DNA of 64,000 nt, taken from contig JAJCZS010000007.1 of NCBI GenBank assembly GCA_029262275.1, positions 122,785 through 186,784 of the forward strand. The letters run 5' to 3'. Below are positions 1 through 7,603 of the stretch, piece after piece. Origin of the DNA: Deltaproteobacteria bacterium. GTDB taxonomy: Bacteria > Desulfobacterota_D > UBA1144 > Nemesobacterales > UBA2774. Positions within the stretch are counted from its first letter, which is position 1. Each line of letters begins with the position of its first letter. The position numbers were made by a program, and so were the translations under genes. A model generated the notes under the pieces. The model worked only from the letters and a program-made list of their open reading frames with translations, did not search any database and had not been told where the DNA came from.

Positions 1-156
1 CAGATTCTCGCCTGGCGTCTTTCCAACCTTTATCCGTCCTGGAATAATCCCATCAACTGAGTCCAAAGACGAAATATTGTGCTCGAGAAATTTTTTAAGG
101 CCTTTTATAATTCCGTGCTCTTGTTTGATTTTGTTCTTTCTGTATTTCATTCCCAT
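1..156 (-). CDS. Partial CDS, DUF2103-like predicted metal-binding protein (N-terminus only)
   Basis: An open frame on the minus strand runs off the left edge of the window and is too short for the ORF track. It begins M-G-M-K-Y-R-K, with ATG at 156 or 150, and contains 'HGIIKGLKKFLE' followed by 'DGIIPGRIKVG'. This pattern of H-x-x-x-x-G-L then I-x-P-G-x-I matches what I recall of the DUF2103 (COG4031) family, whose function is unknown. About 50 residues are visible, so the assignment is tentative. It is divergent from selO, with about 100 nt between the starts. No strong Shine-Dalgarno precedes either ATG. Confidence 0.5.
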   Translation of the reverse strand, partial: MGMKYRKNKIKQEHGIIKGLKKFLEHNISSLDSVDGIIPGRIKVGKTPGENL

Positions 157-257
157 TTTTTGTACTCTGAATAAACACTCTTCTTCTGTGAAACTAATAT
201 ACAATTAATCCATATTGTTTGCTATCAGTTAGGCAATGTTATACTTGCTTTTCGATT

Positions 258-1703
258 ATGGCAAAAATTACTGAACTTAATTTTAAGAATACTTACAGAG
301 GATTGCCTAAGGAGTTTTATGATCTAGTTGGTCCTACTCCCTTTGAGAATCCCCATTTAGTAAGCTTTAATCACGATGCTGCAGAGCTTATAGATCTAGA
401 TCCGGATCAATCAGATGTGCCCGAATTTATACAATATTTCTCAGGCAATGGACTTATTCCGGGTTCAGATCCCCTTGCTATGTATTACACTGGTCACCAG
501 TTCGGGGTCTATAACCCAGATATAGGGGACGGAAGAGCAATACTGCTAGGAGAGGTAAGAAACTCCAAAGGAGAGATTTGGGATCTTCACCTAAAAGGCT
601 CAGGCAGAACAAAGTTCTCAAGAGTTTTTGACGGCAGAGCTGTGTTGAGATCGTGCATAAGGGAGTATCTCTGCAGTGAGGCAATGCATGCGCTTGCTAT
701 TCCTACAACCAGAGCTCTTTGTATCATAGGAAGCGATGAGAAAGTAGAGCGCGAGACAACTGAGATGGGGGCTATGATGGTTAGAATGGCTCCAACCCAC
801 GTGCGTTTTGGCTCGTTTGAAGCATTTCACTATACAGAACGGCCTGATAATGTGAAGCTCCTTGCCGACTATGTTATTAAATACCATTTTCCAGAGTTTA
901 TTGAATCAGATGATAGATACGCGCTATTTTTCTTAGAAGTTGTCAAAAGAACAGCAGAATTAATGGCCCGTTGGCAATCGGTTGGTTTTACACACGGTGT
1001 TATGAATACTGATAACATGTCCATCACGGGGCTCACAATTGACTACGGCCCCTATGGCTTTATGGAGAACTATGATCCAGAATATGTGCCAAATCATTCA
1101 GATAACTTCGGCAGATATTCTTATCAAAACCAACCAGCAATAGCTCTTTGGAATTTAAATAAACTGGCACTTTCTATAACTTCAATTCTGCCTCAGCCTA
1201 AAGATATTTCAGATGAGTTTCGAGATATCTATTCAAGAACCTATGTTGATATTATGAGAAAGAAGCTTGGATTAAAAGAGGCCCACACAGAAGATATTGA
1301 ACTAATAAAAGGGATGATCAATATTTTATCTACACAGAGGGTTGATTATACGATTTTCTTTAGAAGATTAAGCGATATAGGGTCTCAAGATTTATTTTCT
1401 ATGTTTAAAGAAAAGTCTGAGATTCAAAATTGGATGGTTCTCTATAAAAAGAGGCTTCAGGCAGAAAATAGTAATGACGCGGAGCGTAAAAAAGATATGG
1501 ATAGGATAAATCCTAAATTTATTTTACGAAATTACTTAGCTGAGAGTGCAATTAGAAAAGCAGTTGATGAAGCTGACTACTCTGAGATTAATAGACTCCA
1601 TCAAATTTTGAAGGACCCTTTTAGTGAGCAAGTGCAATTTCAGGATTATGCTGAACCTTCTCCCGACTGGGGACGCAATCTAGTTATAAGCTGCTCTTCT
1701 TAA
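258..1703 (+). CDS. selO: SelO family protein adenylyltransferase (YdiU/UPF0061)
   Basis: Protein AMPylase of the pseudokinase-fold SelO family, which transfers AMP from ATP to Ser/Thr/Tyr of target proteins and has been linked to redox control. Family blocks are clear: 'LKGSGRTKFSRVFDGRAV' followed by RSCIREYLCSEAM, 'PTTRAL', 'HGVMNTDNMSITGLTIDYG' with the metal-binding N and D, 'NHSDNFGRYSYQNQP', and the C-terminal 'SCSS' usual in bacterial members. The ORF track begins at 219, but the family start (x-x-L-x-F-x-N-T-Y) fits ATG 258 better, giving 481 aa, close to the usual length. Neither start has a good Shine-Dalgarno. TACAAT at 200-205 could be a -10. It is convergent with the helicase, with only 6 nt between the stop codons. 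Confidence 0.93.
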   Translation: MAKITELNFKNTYRGLPKEFYDLVGPTPFENPHLVSFNHDAAELIDLDPDQSDVPEFIQYFSGNGLIPGSDPLAMYYTGHQFGVYNPDIGDGRAILLGEVRNSKGEIWDLHLKGSGRTKFSRVFDGRAVLRSCIREYLCSEAMHALAIPTTRALCIIGSDEKVERETTEMGAMMVRMAPTHVRFGSFEAFHYTERPDNVKLLADYVIKYHFPEFIESDDRYALFFLEVVKRTAELMARWQSVGFTHGVMNTDNMSITGLTIDYGPYGFMENYDPEYVPNHSDNFGRYSYQNQPAIALWNLNKLALSITSILPQPKDISDEFRDIYSRTYVDIMRKKLGLKEAHTEDIELIKGMINILSTQRVDYTIFFRRLSDIGSQDLFSMFKEKSEIQNWMVLYKKRLQAENSNDAERKKDMDRINPKFILRNYLAESAIRKAVDEADYSEINRLHQILKDPFSEQVQFQDYAEPSPDWGRNLVISCSS

Positions 1704-1709
1704 CCCCAC

Positions 1710-3857
1710 TTAGTTCTCAAGATAGCTTGCTATTATCTTTTTATCACCTACGCTTGGGAAAAATACAGTAACTTTTGCCTCATCACCGGCCCCTTCCACT
1801 TTTTTAATAAGACCTTCTCCAAAAGCCGAGTGATTAACTTTCTGCCCTACTTTGTATCTGCCGGTATAAGTAGGAACTGAATGGGTTTTTGTTTTTGGTT
1901 TGTTTGAAGTTCTTCTAGAGCTATAATTTCTATCCTGAGTGCGATAATCGAAATTCTGCATCTTAATTAACTCAGTTGGCAGCTCGGAAATGAACCTTGA
2001 TGTCACAGTCCCCTGCTGTTTTCCAAAAACCATTCTTCTATTAGCGCTTGCTAGATATAGCTTTTCTTTAGCTCTCGTTAATCCCACATAAAAGAGTCTT
2101 CTTTCTTCCTCTACCTGCCCACTCATGGTGGAATTAAAGTGAGGAAGCAAGTTCTCCTCCATGCCAGCAATAAATACTACAGGGAATTCTAGCCCCTTTG
2201 CTGAGTGAAGAGTCATGAGAGTTACCTGATCTGAATCTTCAGTATAGTTATCCAAATCGCTTGCAAGAGAAACACTGCTTAAGAAATCGTTTAGAGTTGC
2301 CTCTTCCCTTTCTTTCTGAAATTCTACGGCTAGATTTAAGATCTCTCCTACGTTTTCCCTTCTCTCCTCTTCTTTCTCCAACATGTCTAGATATTTGGTT
2401 TTATGGAGTACATGATTGATTAAATCAACTATGTCATCTTTCTCTGGAAACTCTAGTAGTTCGGCAAGTAAATTATTTAGTCTCTCTAATTTGGTTAAAA
2501 CACTGTTTGAAAGAAGTTTGTCTTTAAGCACTAACTGGAGTGCCTCATAAAAAGATACTCCCTTTTCTTGTGCTATCACATCAAGCTTATCAATTGTAAC
2601 TTTTCCTATCCCTCTGGGGGGTACATTTATTATTCGTTTAAGTCCTATTTCATCTAAGGGGTTTGCAATTATTCTAAGGAACGCGAGTATGTCCTTTATC
2701 TCTTTTCTTTTATAAAACTCCGTTCCACCCACTATTTTATATGGAATCGATTTAGCAAGCAGCTCTTCTTCAATCAGCCTAGACTGAGAGTTGGTTCTAA
2801 AGAAAACAGCAATATCTTTGTAAGGATGTCCACTTGTCTTTTTTAAATCCGCTATTTGAGAAGATATATGTCTAGCCTCGTTCTTATCGTCGCTAGCCTC
2901 ATAGTAGTGAATTAGATCACCTTTATCATTTTCAGTGTGCAGATTCTTTTCGTGTCTGTTTTTGTTATGTGTTATGAGCTCATTTGCTGCTCCAAGAATG
3001 GTCTTAGTGGATCTATAGTTTTGCTCAAGCTTAATAATCTTTGACTGAGGAAAGTCTTTCTCAAAGTTTAGGATATTTTTTATATCAGCCCCTCGCCAGC
3101 CGTATATAGACTGATTGTCATCCCCTACTACAAATATGTTCTTATGTTTTCTAGATAGAAGCTCGACAATTTTATACTGAACATAGTTTGTATCTTGATA
3201 CTCGTCTACTAATATATGCTGGAACTGATTCTGATAGTTTTCTAAGACCTCAGGTTGTTTCTCAAATAGTTTGACTGTGAGATGCAGTAAATCCCCAAAA
3301 TCAAGGGCATTGGATTTCCTGATCTCTTCTTCGTATAGTGTATATATTCTTTGTACATTTTTGTCATAGTCCCTTAACTCTGGGGCGTCTGAAGCAAAAC
3401 CTTTATTCTTGGCCCCATCTATTTGAGCTCTAGCAGATTTAGGGCTGATTAACCTATCTCCTATGTTAAGCCTGCCCATGCAATCTTTAATGAGTCTTAA
3501 TTGATCGCTGTCATCATAGATTACAAAATCCCGATTGTATCCTTCCATTTTGTGAATATCGCGCTTGAGGATTCTAAGACACGTTGAATGAAAAGTTCCA
3601 ATCCATACATTTTTAACCTCGTTTTGAGCAATTCGGGACACTCTTTGTTTCATTTCGTTTGCTGCCTTATTCGTGAAAGTTACAGCCAAAATATTATAGG
3701 GTCTAACATTTTGCTCTTCTATTAGATACGCGATTCTCTGTGTGATTATGCGGGTTTTCCCTGAGCCTGCTCCTGCAAGAACAAGCAATGGACCGCCTGA
3801 ATGTGTGACAGCTTCTTGCTGTGAGCTATTTAGATTCTCTTTGGAATTAGATGCCAT
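1710..3857 (-). CDS. pcrA: UvrD/PcrA-type superfamily 1 DNA helicase
   Basis: ATP-dependent 3'-5' DNA helicase of the UvrD/PcrA/Rep group, acting in nucleotide excision and mismatch repair and in clearing recombination intermediates. All SF1A motifs are present: Walker A 'GAGSGKT' (about residues 29-35), Ia 'TFTNKAANEMK', II 'DEYQDT' (218-223), III 'VGDDNQSIYGWRGAD', IV 'NYRST', V 'TLMTLHSAKGLEF' and VI 'GLTRAKEKLYLA'. A basic linker (about 640-670) leads to a C-terminal Tudor-like segment 'VGQKVNHSAFGEGLIKKVEG', characteristic of PcrA rather than Rep. Length 715 aa is typical. AAGGA lies 12 nt before the ATG. The gene is transcribed toward selO and is followed upstream by tRNA-Gln on the same strand. 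Confidence 0.96.
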   Translation of the reverse strand: MASNSKENLNSSQQEAVTHSGGPLLVLAGAGSGKTRIITQRIAYLIEEQNVRPYNILAVTFTNKAANEMKQRVSRIAQNEVKNVWIGTFHSTCLRILKRDIHKMEGYNRDFVIYDDSDQLRLIKDCMGRLNIGDRLISPKSARAQIDGAKNKGFASDAPELRDYDKNVQRIYTLYEEEIRKSNALDFGDLLHLTVKLFEKQPEVLENYQNQFQHILVDEYQDTNYVQYKIVELLSRKHKNIFVVGDDNQSIYGWRGADIKNILNFEKDFPQSKIIKLEQNYRSTKTILGAANELITHNKNRHEKNLHTENDKGDLIHYYEASDDKNEARHISSQIADLKKTSGHPYKDIAVFFRTNSQSRLIEEELLAKSIPYKIVGGTEFYKRKEIKDILAFLRIIANPLDEIGLKRIINVPPRGIGKVTIDKLDVIAQEKGVSFYEALQLVLKDKLLSNSVLTKLERLNNLLAELLEFPEKDDIVDLINHVLHKTKYLDMLEKEEERRENVGEILNLAVEFQKEREEATLNDFLSSVSLASDLDNYTEDSDQVTLMTLHSAKGLEFPVVFIAGMEENLLPHFNSTMSGQVEEERRLFYVGLTRAKEKLYLASANRRMVFGKQQGTVTSRFISELPTELIKMQNFDYRTQDRNYSSRRTSNKPKTKTHSVPTYTGRYKVGQKVNHSAFGEGLIKKVEGAGDEAKVTVFFPSVGDKKIIASYLEN

Positions 3858-3949
3858 ATTATTATAAAATCCTTGTACAAAGATACTATAATCGGGGAAG
3901 AGGAGCTTGAATTGATACCAATTTACTTTTCTAAACCAAGTATTGCTTG

Positions 3950-4023
3950 TGGCTGGGCCGAGAGGATTCGAACCTCTACAACTGGCGTCAAAGGCCAGGG
4001 TCCTACCATTAGACGACGGCCCA
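3950..4023 (-). tRNA. tRNA-Gln (anticodon TTG)
   Basis: Cloverleaf on the minus strand with acceptor TGGGCCG/CGGCCCA, anticodon stem CTGGC/GCCAG enclosing the loop CTTTGAC (anticodon TTG, reads CAA/CAG), T arm AGAGG-TTCGAAT-CCTCT, discriminator G and an encoded CCA (3950-3952). The U1-A72 pair is typical of bacterial tRNA-Gln. It lies upstream of the helicase gene on the same strand. Confidence 0.96.
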
Positions 4024-4128
4024 ACACAAAAAGCAGTGATTATGTTACCAAGATTTTATATTCATAGCAATAAAATTTCTAATATTCATTCGATTTTAGA
4101 ATAAAAATTTCTTTATGTGCGCTTTTAG

Positions 4129-4134
4129 TATAAT
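4129..4134 (+). promoter_or_regulatory. Candidate -10 box for the tRNA-Val/thrS transcript
   Basis: TATAAT lies 54 nt upstream of tRNA-Val, with a predicted transcript start near 4141. No convincing -35 hexamer is seen at 16-18 nt. A TTGACA at 4139-4144 has no matching -10 at normal spacing, so the exact promoter is uncertain. Confidence 0.4.
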
Positions 4135-4146
4135 CTCCTTGACAGG

Positions 4147-4186
4147 TAGTGTTTTATATAAGAAACTTAAGCGTTTTAAAACACTA
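4147..4186 (+). other. 10-bp inverted repeat (leader hairpin) directly before tRNA-Val
   Basis: TAGTGTTTTA (4147-4156) and TAAAACACTA (4177-4186) are perfectly complementary with a 20-nt loop, and the second arm ends 1 nt before the tRNA-Val 5' end. In an RNA starting near 4141 this would be a leader stem stacked against the tRNA. Function unknown: it could steer RNase P processing, or it could be chance in AT-rich DNA. Confidence 0.55.
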
Positions 4187-4187
4187 T

Positions 4188-4262
4188 GAGCGCGTAGCTC
4201 AGGGGTAGAGCGCTTGCTTGACATGCAAGAGGTCGCTGGTTCAAATCCTGCCGTGCTCACCA
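4188..4262 (+). tRNA. tRNA-Val (anticodon GAC)
   Basis: Acceptor GAGCGCG pairs with CGTGCTC (one G-U), D stem is GCTC/GAGC, anticodon stem CTTGC/GCAAG encloses TTGACAT (anticodon GAC, reads GTC/GTT), and CCA is encoded (4260-4262). Oddity: the T stem reads GCTGG/CCTGC, leaving a T-T mismatch at pair 51-63, where GCTGG/CCAGC would be expected. The tRNA ends 14 nt before the thrS ATG on the same strand, so the two are probably co-transcribed. Confidence 0.93.
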
Positions 4263-4276
4263 CGTAAAATAAGAAT

Positions 4277-6211
4277 ATGCCAAATATAAACATTCAGCTC
4301 CCAGATGGGGAAAATAAATCGTATCCAAAAGGAACCACTGTAGGCGAGATTATAGAGTCTATAGGGGCTCAGAACTCAGCAGTCGGAGCCAAAGTAAATG
4401 GAAATTTGGCTGATTTTTATTATGAGTTAGAGTCGGACTCTGATGTAGAGCCTATAAAGGTTAATACTGATGAGGGGCTTTACTTTATAAGACACACAGC
4501 GGCCCACATAATGGCCGAAGCTGTGCAAAGCCTATTTCCTGATGCAAAAGTTACCATAGGGCCTGTTATAGAAAATGGCTTTTATTATGATTTTGAATAC
4601 TCCCGTGGGTTTACTCCTGAGGATCTAGCTGCAATAGAGAAGAAGATGAAGGAGATCGCAGGGCAGAAAAAACCTTTGACCAGAAAGAAAGTCTCAAGGG
4701 AAGACGCGATCCAAATATTTGAGAGTGACGGTGAGAACTACAAAGTTGAAATCGTAAATGATTTACCTTCTGATGAACCCATAACAATATATGATCAAGA
4801 CGGCTGGTATGACCTCTGTCGTGGTCCCCATGCACCTTCAACAGGATTTGTACGGGCATTTAAGCTTCTTAGCTCAGCAGGTGCTTACTGGAGAGGCGAT
4901 GAGAAAAATACAATGCTGCAGAGGATTTATGGCACGGCGTTTTGGGACAGAAAAGAACTCAAGAGTTATCTAGAAAAACTTGAAGAAGCTAAAAAAAGAG
5001 ACCACAGAAAAGTTGGAAAGGAACTGGATCTATTTAGTATTCAGGAAGATATAGGACCCGGGCTTGTATTATGGCATCCAAAGGGTTCAAGAATAAGACG
5101 TGTTATTGAGGATTTTTGGCGTGAGCAGCATGATAAATATGGATATGAGCTTCTCTACACGCCTCATATAGCAAACATTGATCTTTGGAAAACGAGCGGG
5201 CATTTGGAATTTTACAGTGAAAATATGTATCCGCGTATGGAAGTCGACAACACTGAGTATCAGATAAAACCTATGAACTGTCCTTTCCATATAATGATCT
5301 ACAAAACTGATATAAGAAGTTACAGGGATCTTCCACTTAGATGGGCAGAAATAGGAACTGTCTATCGTTATGAGAGGTCAGGTGTACTGCACGGACTTCT
5401 TAGGGTAAGAGGTTTCTCCCAGGACGATGCGCACATATTTTGCAGGCCTGATCAAATAGAGGAAGAAGTTCTAGGAGTTCTAAATTTAACAATTCTATTT
5501 CTAAAGACATTTGGATTTGATGATTATGAAATATATCTTTCCACCCGCCCTGAGAAGTTTGTGGGTGATGAAGAGGTTTGGGATAAAGCCACCGATGCAC
5601 TTAGAAACGCACTAGATAGCAGGGGTTTGGCATATGAGGTAGATGAGGGTGGAGGAGCATTCTACGGACCCAAGATTGACTTAAAAATAAAGGATGTCTT
5701 AGGTAGAGCTTGGCAGTGCTCAACTGTTCAGGTAGATTTTAACCTTCCTGAGAGGTTTGATATGTCATATATAGGAGATGACAATAGTCGTCATCAGCCT
5801 ATAATGATTCACCGTGCAATATTCGGCTCAATGGAAAGGTTCTTTGGGGTGCTCATTGAACACTATGGTGGAGCGTTTCCATTATGGCTAAGTCCTGTTC
5901 AGATGCGTATTGCAACGATTGGCGATGAGCAGGTTGAATATGGTGAGAAGATATATGAAGCTTTGCGGGAAAAAAAGATGAGAGTTGAAAAAGATTTTAG
6001 AAATGAAAAGTTGGGATTCAAAGTTAGAGAAGCTCAGCTTGAAAAGATTCCCTATCTGCTTGTTATAGGGAATAATGAGATGGAATCAGGCACAATAGCG
6101 CCTAGAAAATTGGGAGGAAAAAATTTACCATCTATGACAATTGAAGATTTTTTAAATTCAGTAGAAAATGAACTTGACCCCCAAACATGGCGGGAGGTCG
6201 AACAGAGATAG
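4277..6211 (+). CDS. thrS: Threonyl-tRNA synthetase
   Basis: Class II aminoacyl-tRNA synthetase charging tRNA-Thr. The N-terminal TGS domain (about residues 1-60, 'YPKGTTVGEI') is followed by the second additional/editing domain with 'HTAAHIMAEAVQ' (HxxxH, zinc/editing site) and 'DLCRGPH'. The catalytic core has 'MNCPFHIMIYKT', motif 2 'YRYERSGVLHGLLRVRGF' and motif 3 'HRAIFGSMERFFGVLIEH'. A C-terminal anticodon-binding domain follows. The 644-aa length is standard. There is no Shine-Dalgarno in the 14 nt between the tRNA-Val CCA and the ATG, so tRNA processing would leave a nearly leaderless mRNA. It overlaps infC by 25 nt and heads thrS-infC-rpmI-rplT. Confidence 0.98.
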   Translation: MPNINIQLPDGENKSYPKGTTVGEIIESIGAQNSAVGAKVNGNLADFYYELESDSDVEPIKVNTDEGLYFIRHTAAHIMAEAVQSLFPDAKVTIGPVIENGFYYDFEYSRGFTPEDLAAIEKKMKEIAGQKKPLTRKKVSREDAIQIFESDGENYKVEIVNDLPSDEPITIYDQDGWYDLCRGPHAPSTGFVRAFKLLSSAGAYWRGDEKNTMLQRIYGTAFWDRKELKSYLEKLEEAKKRDHRKVGKELDLFSIQEDIGPGLVLWHPKGSRIRRVIEDFWREQHDKYGYELLYTPHIANIDLWKTSGHLEFYSENMYPRMEVDNTEYQIKPMNCPFHIMIYKTDIRSYRDLPLRWAEIGTVYRYERSGVLHGLLRVRGFSQDDAHIFCRPDQIEEEVLGVLNLTILFLKTFGFDDYEIYLSTRPEKFVGDEEVWDKATDALRNALDSRGLAYEVDEGGGAFYGPKIDLKIKDVLGRAWQCSTVQVDFNLPERFDMSYIGDDNSRHQPIMIHRAIFGSMERFFGVLIEHYGGAFPLWLSPVQMRIATIGDEQVEYGEKIYEALREKKMRVEKDFRNEKLGFKVREAQLEKIPYLLVIGNNEMESGTIAPRKLGGKNLPSMTIEDFLNSVENELDPQTWREVEQR

Positions 6212-6999
6212 CTAGAGTGAAAGGAAGAGGATATAGTAGGAGTAAAGAGCCCGAAGTTAGGATTAACCAGCGAATTAGAGCCAGGGAAGTAAGGCTAGTG
6301 GATACTGATGGAGGACAATTAGGAGTAGTAACAATTAAAGAGGCTCTTGATTTGTCTGAGCAAAGGGGTGTTGATCTTGTAGAGGTCGCGCAAAATGCCA
6401 ATCCTCCAGTTTGTCGGTTAATGGATTACGGAAAGTACAAATATGAATTAAAAAAACAAGCAGCTGCAAAAAAACAGAAATCTCAAACAGTTAAAGAAAT
6501 TAAATTTCGCCCAAATATTGGAGATCATGATCTAGATGTGAAAATAGGTCGCATCAGAGAGTTTTTGGGAGAAGATAATAAAACAAAAATTAGAATATTT
6601 TTTAGAGGCAGAGAGATTGTACACCCGGAGTTAGGGCGAAAGTTGGCCAATAGAATTCTTGAAAGGGTTGCAGATCTTGGAGGTGTCGATATACCTCCAA
6701 AAATGGAAGGCAAAAATTTAATAATGGTGATTACACCAAATAAAAATACTCAAGAGAAAGTTGCACAAAAGAAAATAACTCAAGAGAAGGTTGCAGCAAA
6801 GAAAAATATTCAAGATAAAGTTGTTCAAGAAGAAGTTGCTCAAGAAAAAGTAGTTCAAGAGGAAGTTACTCAAGAAGAAGTAGTTCAAGAGAAAGTAGTT
6901 CAAGAGGAAGTTACTCAAGAAGAAGTAGTTCAAGAGGAAGTTGCTCAAGAGAAAAATACTCAAGGTGGGAAAGAAAATGCCGAAGATGAAAACAAATAG
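6187..6999 (+). CDS. infC: Translation initiation factor IF-3 with repetitive C-terminal extension
   Basis: IF-3 binds the 30S subunit and proofreads start-codon selection. The N domain ('RINQRIRAREVRLVDTDGG') and C domain ('KEIKFRPNIGDHDLDVKIGR', 'FRGREIVHPELG', 'MEGKNLIMVITP') are complete by about residue 187. After this comes an unusual tail of 14 pentapeptides of the type Q-E-E/K-V-A/V/T, then 'GGKENAEDENK'. Length is 270 aa against the usual 170-180. Start unresolved: ATG 6187 lies inside thrS, GTG 6217 is possible, and ATA 6208 sits 9 nt after GGAGGT. Non-AUG starts are known for infC and support autoregulation. The tail overlaps the rpmI start by 23 nt. Confidence 0.95.
   Translation: MAGGRTEIARVKGRGYSRSKEPEVRINQRIRAREVRLVDTDGGQLGVVTIKEALDLSEQRGVDLVEVAQNANPPVCRLMDYGKYKYELKKQAAAKKQKSQTVKEIKFRPNIGDHDLDVKIGRIREFLGEDNKTKIRIFFRGREIVHPELGRKLANRILERVADLGGVDIPPKMEGKNLIMVITPNKNTQEKVAQKKITQEKVAAKKNIQDKVVQEEVAQEKVVQEEVTQEEVVQEKVVQEEVTQEEVVQEEVAQEKNTQGGKENAEDENK
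6192..6210 (+). promoter_or_regulatory. Strong Shine-Dalgarno preceding a possible ATA start of infC
   Basis: GGGAGGT (6192-6198) is followed after 9 nt by the in-frame codon ATA (6208-6210). The ATG at 6187 precedes this Shine-Dalgarno, and GTG 6217 is 18 nt beyond it, too far. infC in other bacteria uses AUU or AUC, so this spacing suggests an AUA start. Confidence 0.5.
6751..6960 (+). repeat. 15-bp tandem repeat (14 units) inside the 3' end of infC
   Basis: Fourteen in-frame 15-nt units encode pentapeptides such as QEKVA, QKKIT, QEEVT and QEEVV. The later units are most alike at DNA level: 6850-6891 and 6895-6936 are identical over 42 nt, showing a 45-bp higher-order duplication. The first units are more diverged. 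This looks like expansion by slippage or unequal exchange under reading-frame selection. Confidence 0.92.
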
Positions 7000-7165
7000 G
7001 AGTGCCGCAAAGAGGTTTAAGCTTACTGGCAGCGGCAAGGTAAAAAGAACAAGAGGTGGAGGACACCACTTGAACGCTAAGAAGGCTAGAAAGCGTAAGA
7101 GAAGGCTTAATGAGAATGTATTTTTAAGCGGTTCTGTTGCTAAAAGAATAAAAACTTATATATAA
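6977..7165 (+). CDS. rpmI: 50S ribosomal protein bL35
   Basis: Small basic ribosomal protein. The track ORF begins at 6941, but the family start is 'MPKMKTNRSAAKRFKLTGSG' at ATG 6977, preceded by AGGTGGGA. That gives 62 aa, the normal length. The internal 'HHLNAKKARKRKRRL' and C-terminal 'RIKTYI' fit bL35. It overlaps the infC tail by 23 nt, so its ribosome-binding site lies within infC coding sequence and translation is likely coupled to IF-3. Confidence 0.96.
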   Translation: MPKMKTNRSAAKRFKLTGSGKVKRTRGGGHHLNAKKARKRKRRLNENVFLSGSVAKRIKTYI

Positions 7166-7194
7166 ATAAGGTCTATAAAGATTAGGAGAAAGAC

Positions 7195-7548
7195 ATGAGA
7201 GTAAAAAGAGGGGTTCCTTCAAGGAAAAGAAGAAAAAGGCTGCTGAAACAGGCCAAAGGTTTTTGGGGTAGAAGAAAAAATAATATCAGAAGAGCCAAAG
7301 AAACTCTTATTCGCGCGTTGGCGTATGCCTATAGAGATAGGCGTCAAAGAAAAAGAGATTTCAGAAGATTGTGGATTGCCAGAATTAATGCAGCTGTAAG
7401 ACCTTATGGTCTCTCCTACAGTAAATTCATGGGTTCTTTAAAGAAGGCAGGAGTGGAGCTTGATAGAAAAGCCCTCTCTGAGATGGCAATTAGGGAGCCT
7501 GAGAGTTTTAAGGCAGTTGTTGATGTTGCTAAGTCAGGCTTAAACTAG
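7195..7548 (+). CDS. rplT: 50S ribosomal protein bL20
   Basis: Assembly-initiating 23S rRNA-binding protein of 117 aa, very basic, with the family start '[23 protein letters not shown]' nearly canonical and '[21 protein letters not shown]' in the middle. AGGAG lies just upstream of the ATG. It is the last gene of thrS-infC-rpmI-rplT. In enterobacteria and Bacillus, L20 or its leader controls this operon, but I see no obvious L20 leader structure here. No clear intrinsic terminator separates it from the convergent gene 55 nt away. Confidence 0.98.
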   Translation: MRVKRGVPSRKRRKRLLKQAKGFWGRRKNNIRRAKETLIRALAYAYRDRRQRKRDFRRLWIARINAAVRPYGLSYSKFMGSLKKAGVELDRKALSEMAIREPESFKAVVDVAKSGLN

Positions 7549-7603
7549 AATCAGCTATTGTAGAAGTTCGTATTTCCCAATTACCAATTCCAAAATAAGA
7601 TAA

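Noticed and set aside
3873-4067. 64-aa ORF with G-W-A-E-R-I-R-T-S-T-T-G on the plus strand
   Set aside because: It is the antisense of tRNA-Gln and has no protein features.
4024-4187. Possible T-box leader for thrS
   Set aside because: No T-box sequence or specifier stem; the leader contains a tRNA gene instead.
4096-4293. 65-aa ORF on the minus strand containing S-T-A-G-F-E-P-A-T-S and T-P-E-L-R-A
   Set aside because: It is the antisense of tRNA-Val; such peptides are a known artefact of translating tRNA antisense strands.
6751-6960. Tandem repeats considered as a possible CRISPR array
   Set aside because: Units are contiguous 15-mers without spacers and keep the infC reading frame.
6718-7038. 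106-aa Leu/Phe/Asn-rich ORF on the minus strand
   Set aside because: It is a shadow of the infC 15-bp repeats; the hydrophobic pattern follows from reading Q-E-E-V codons in reverse.
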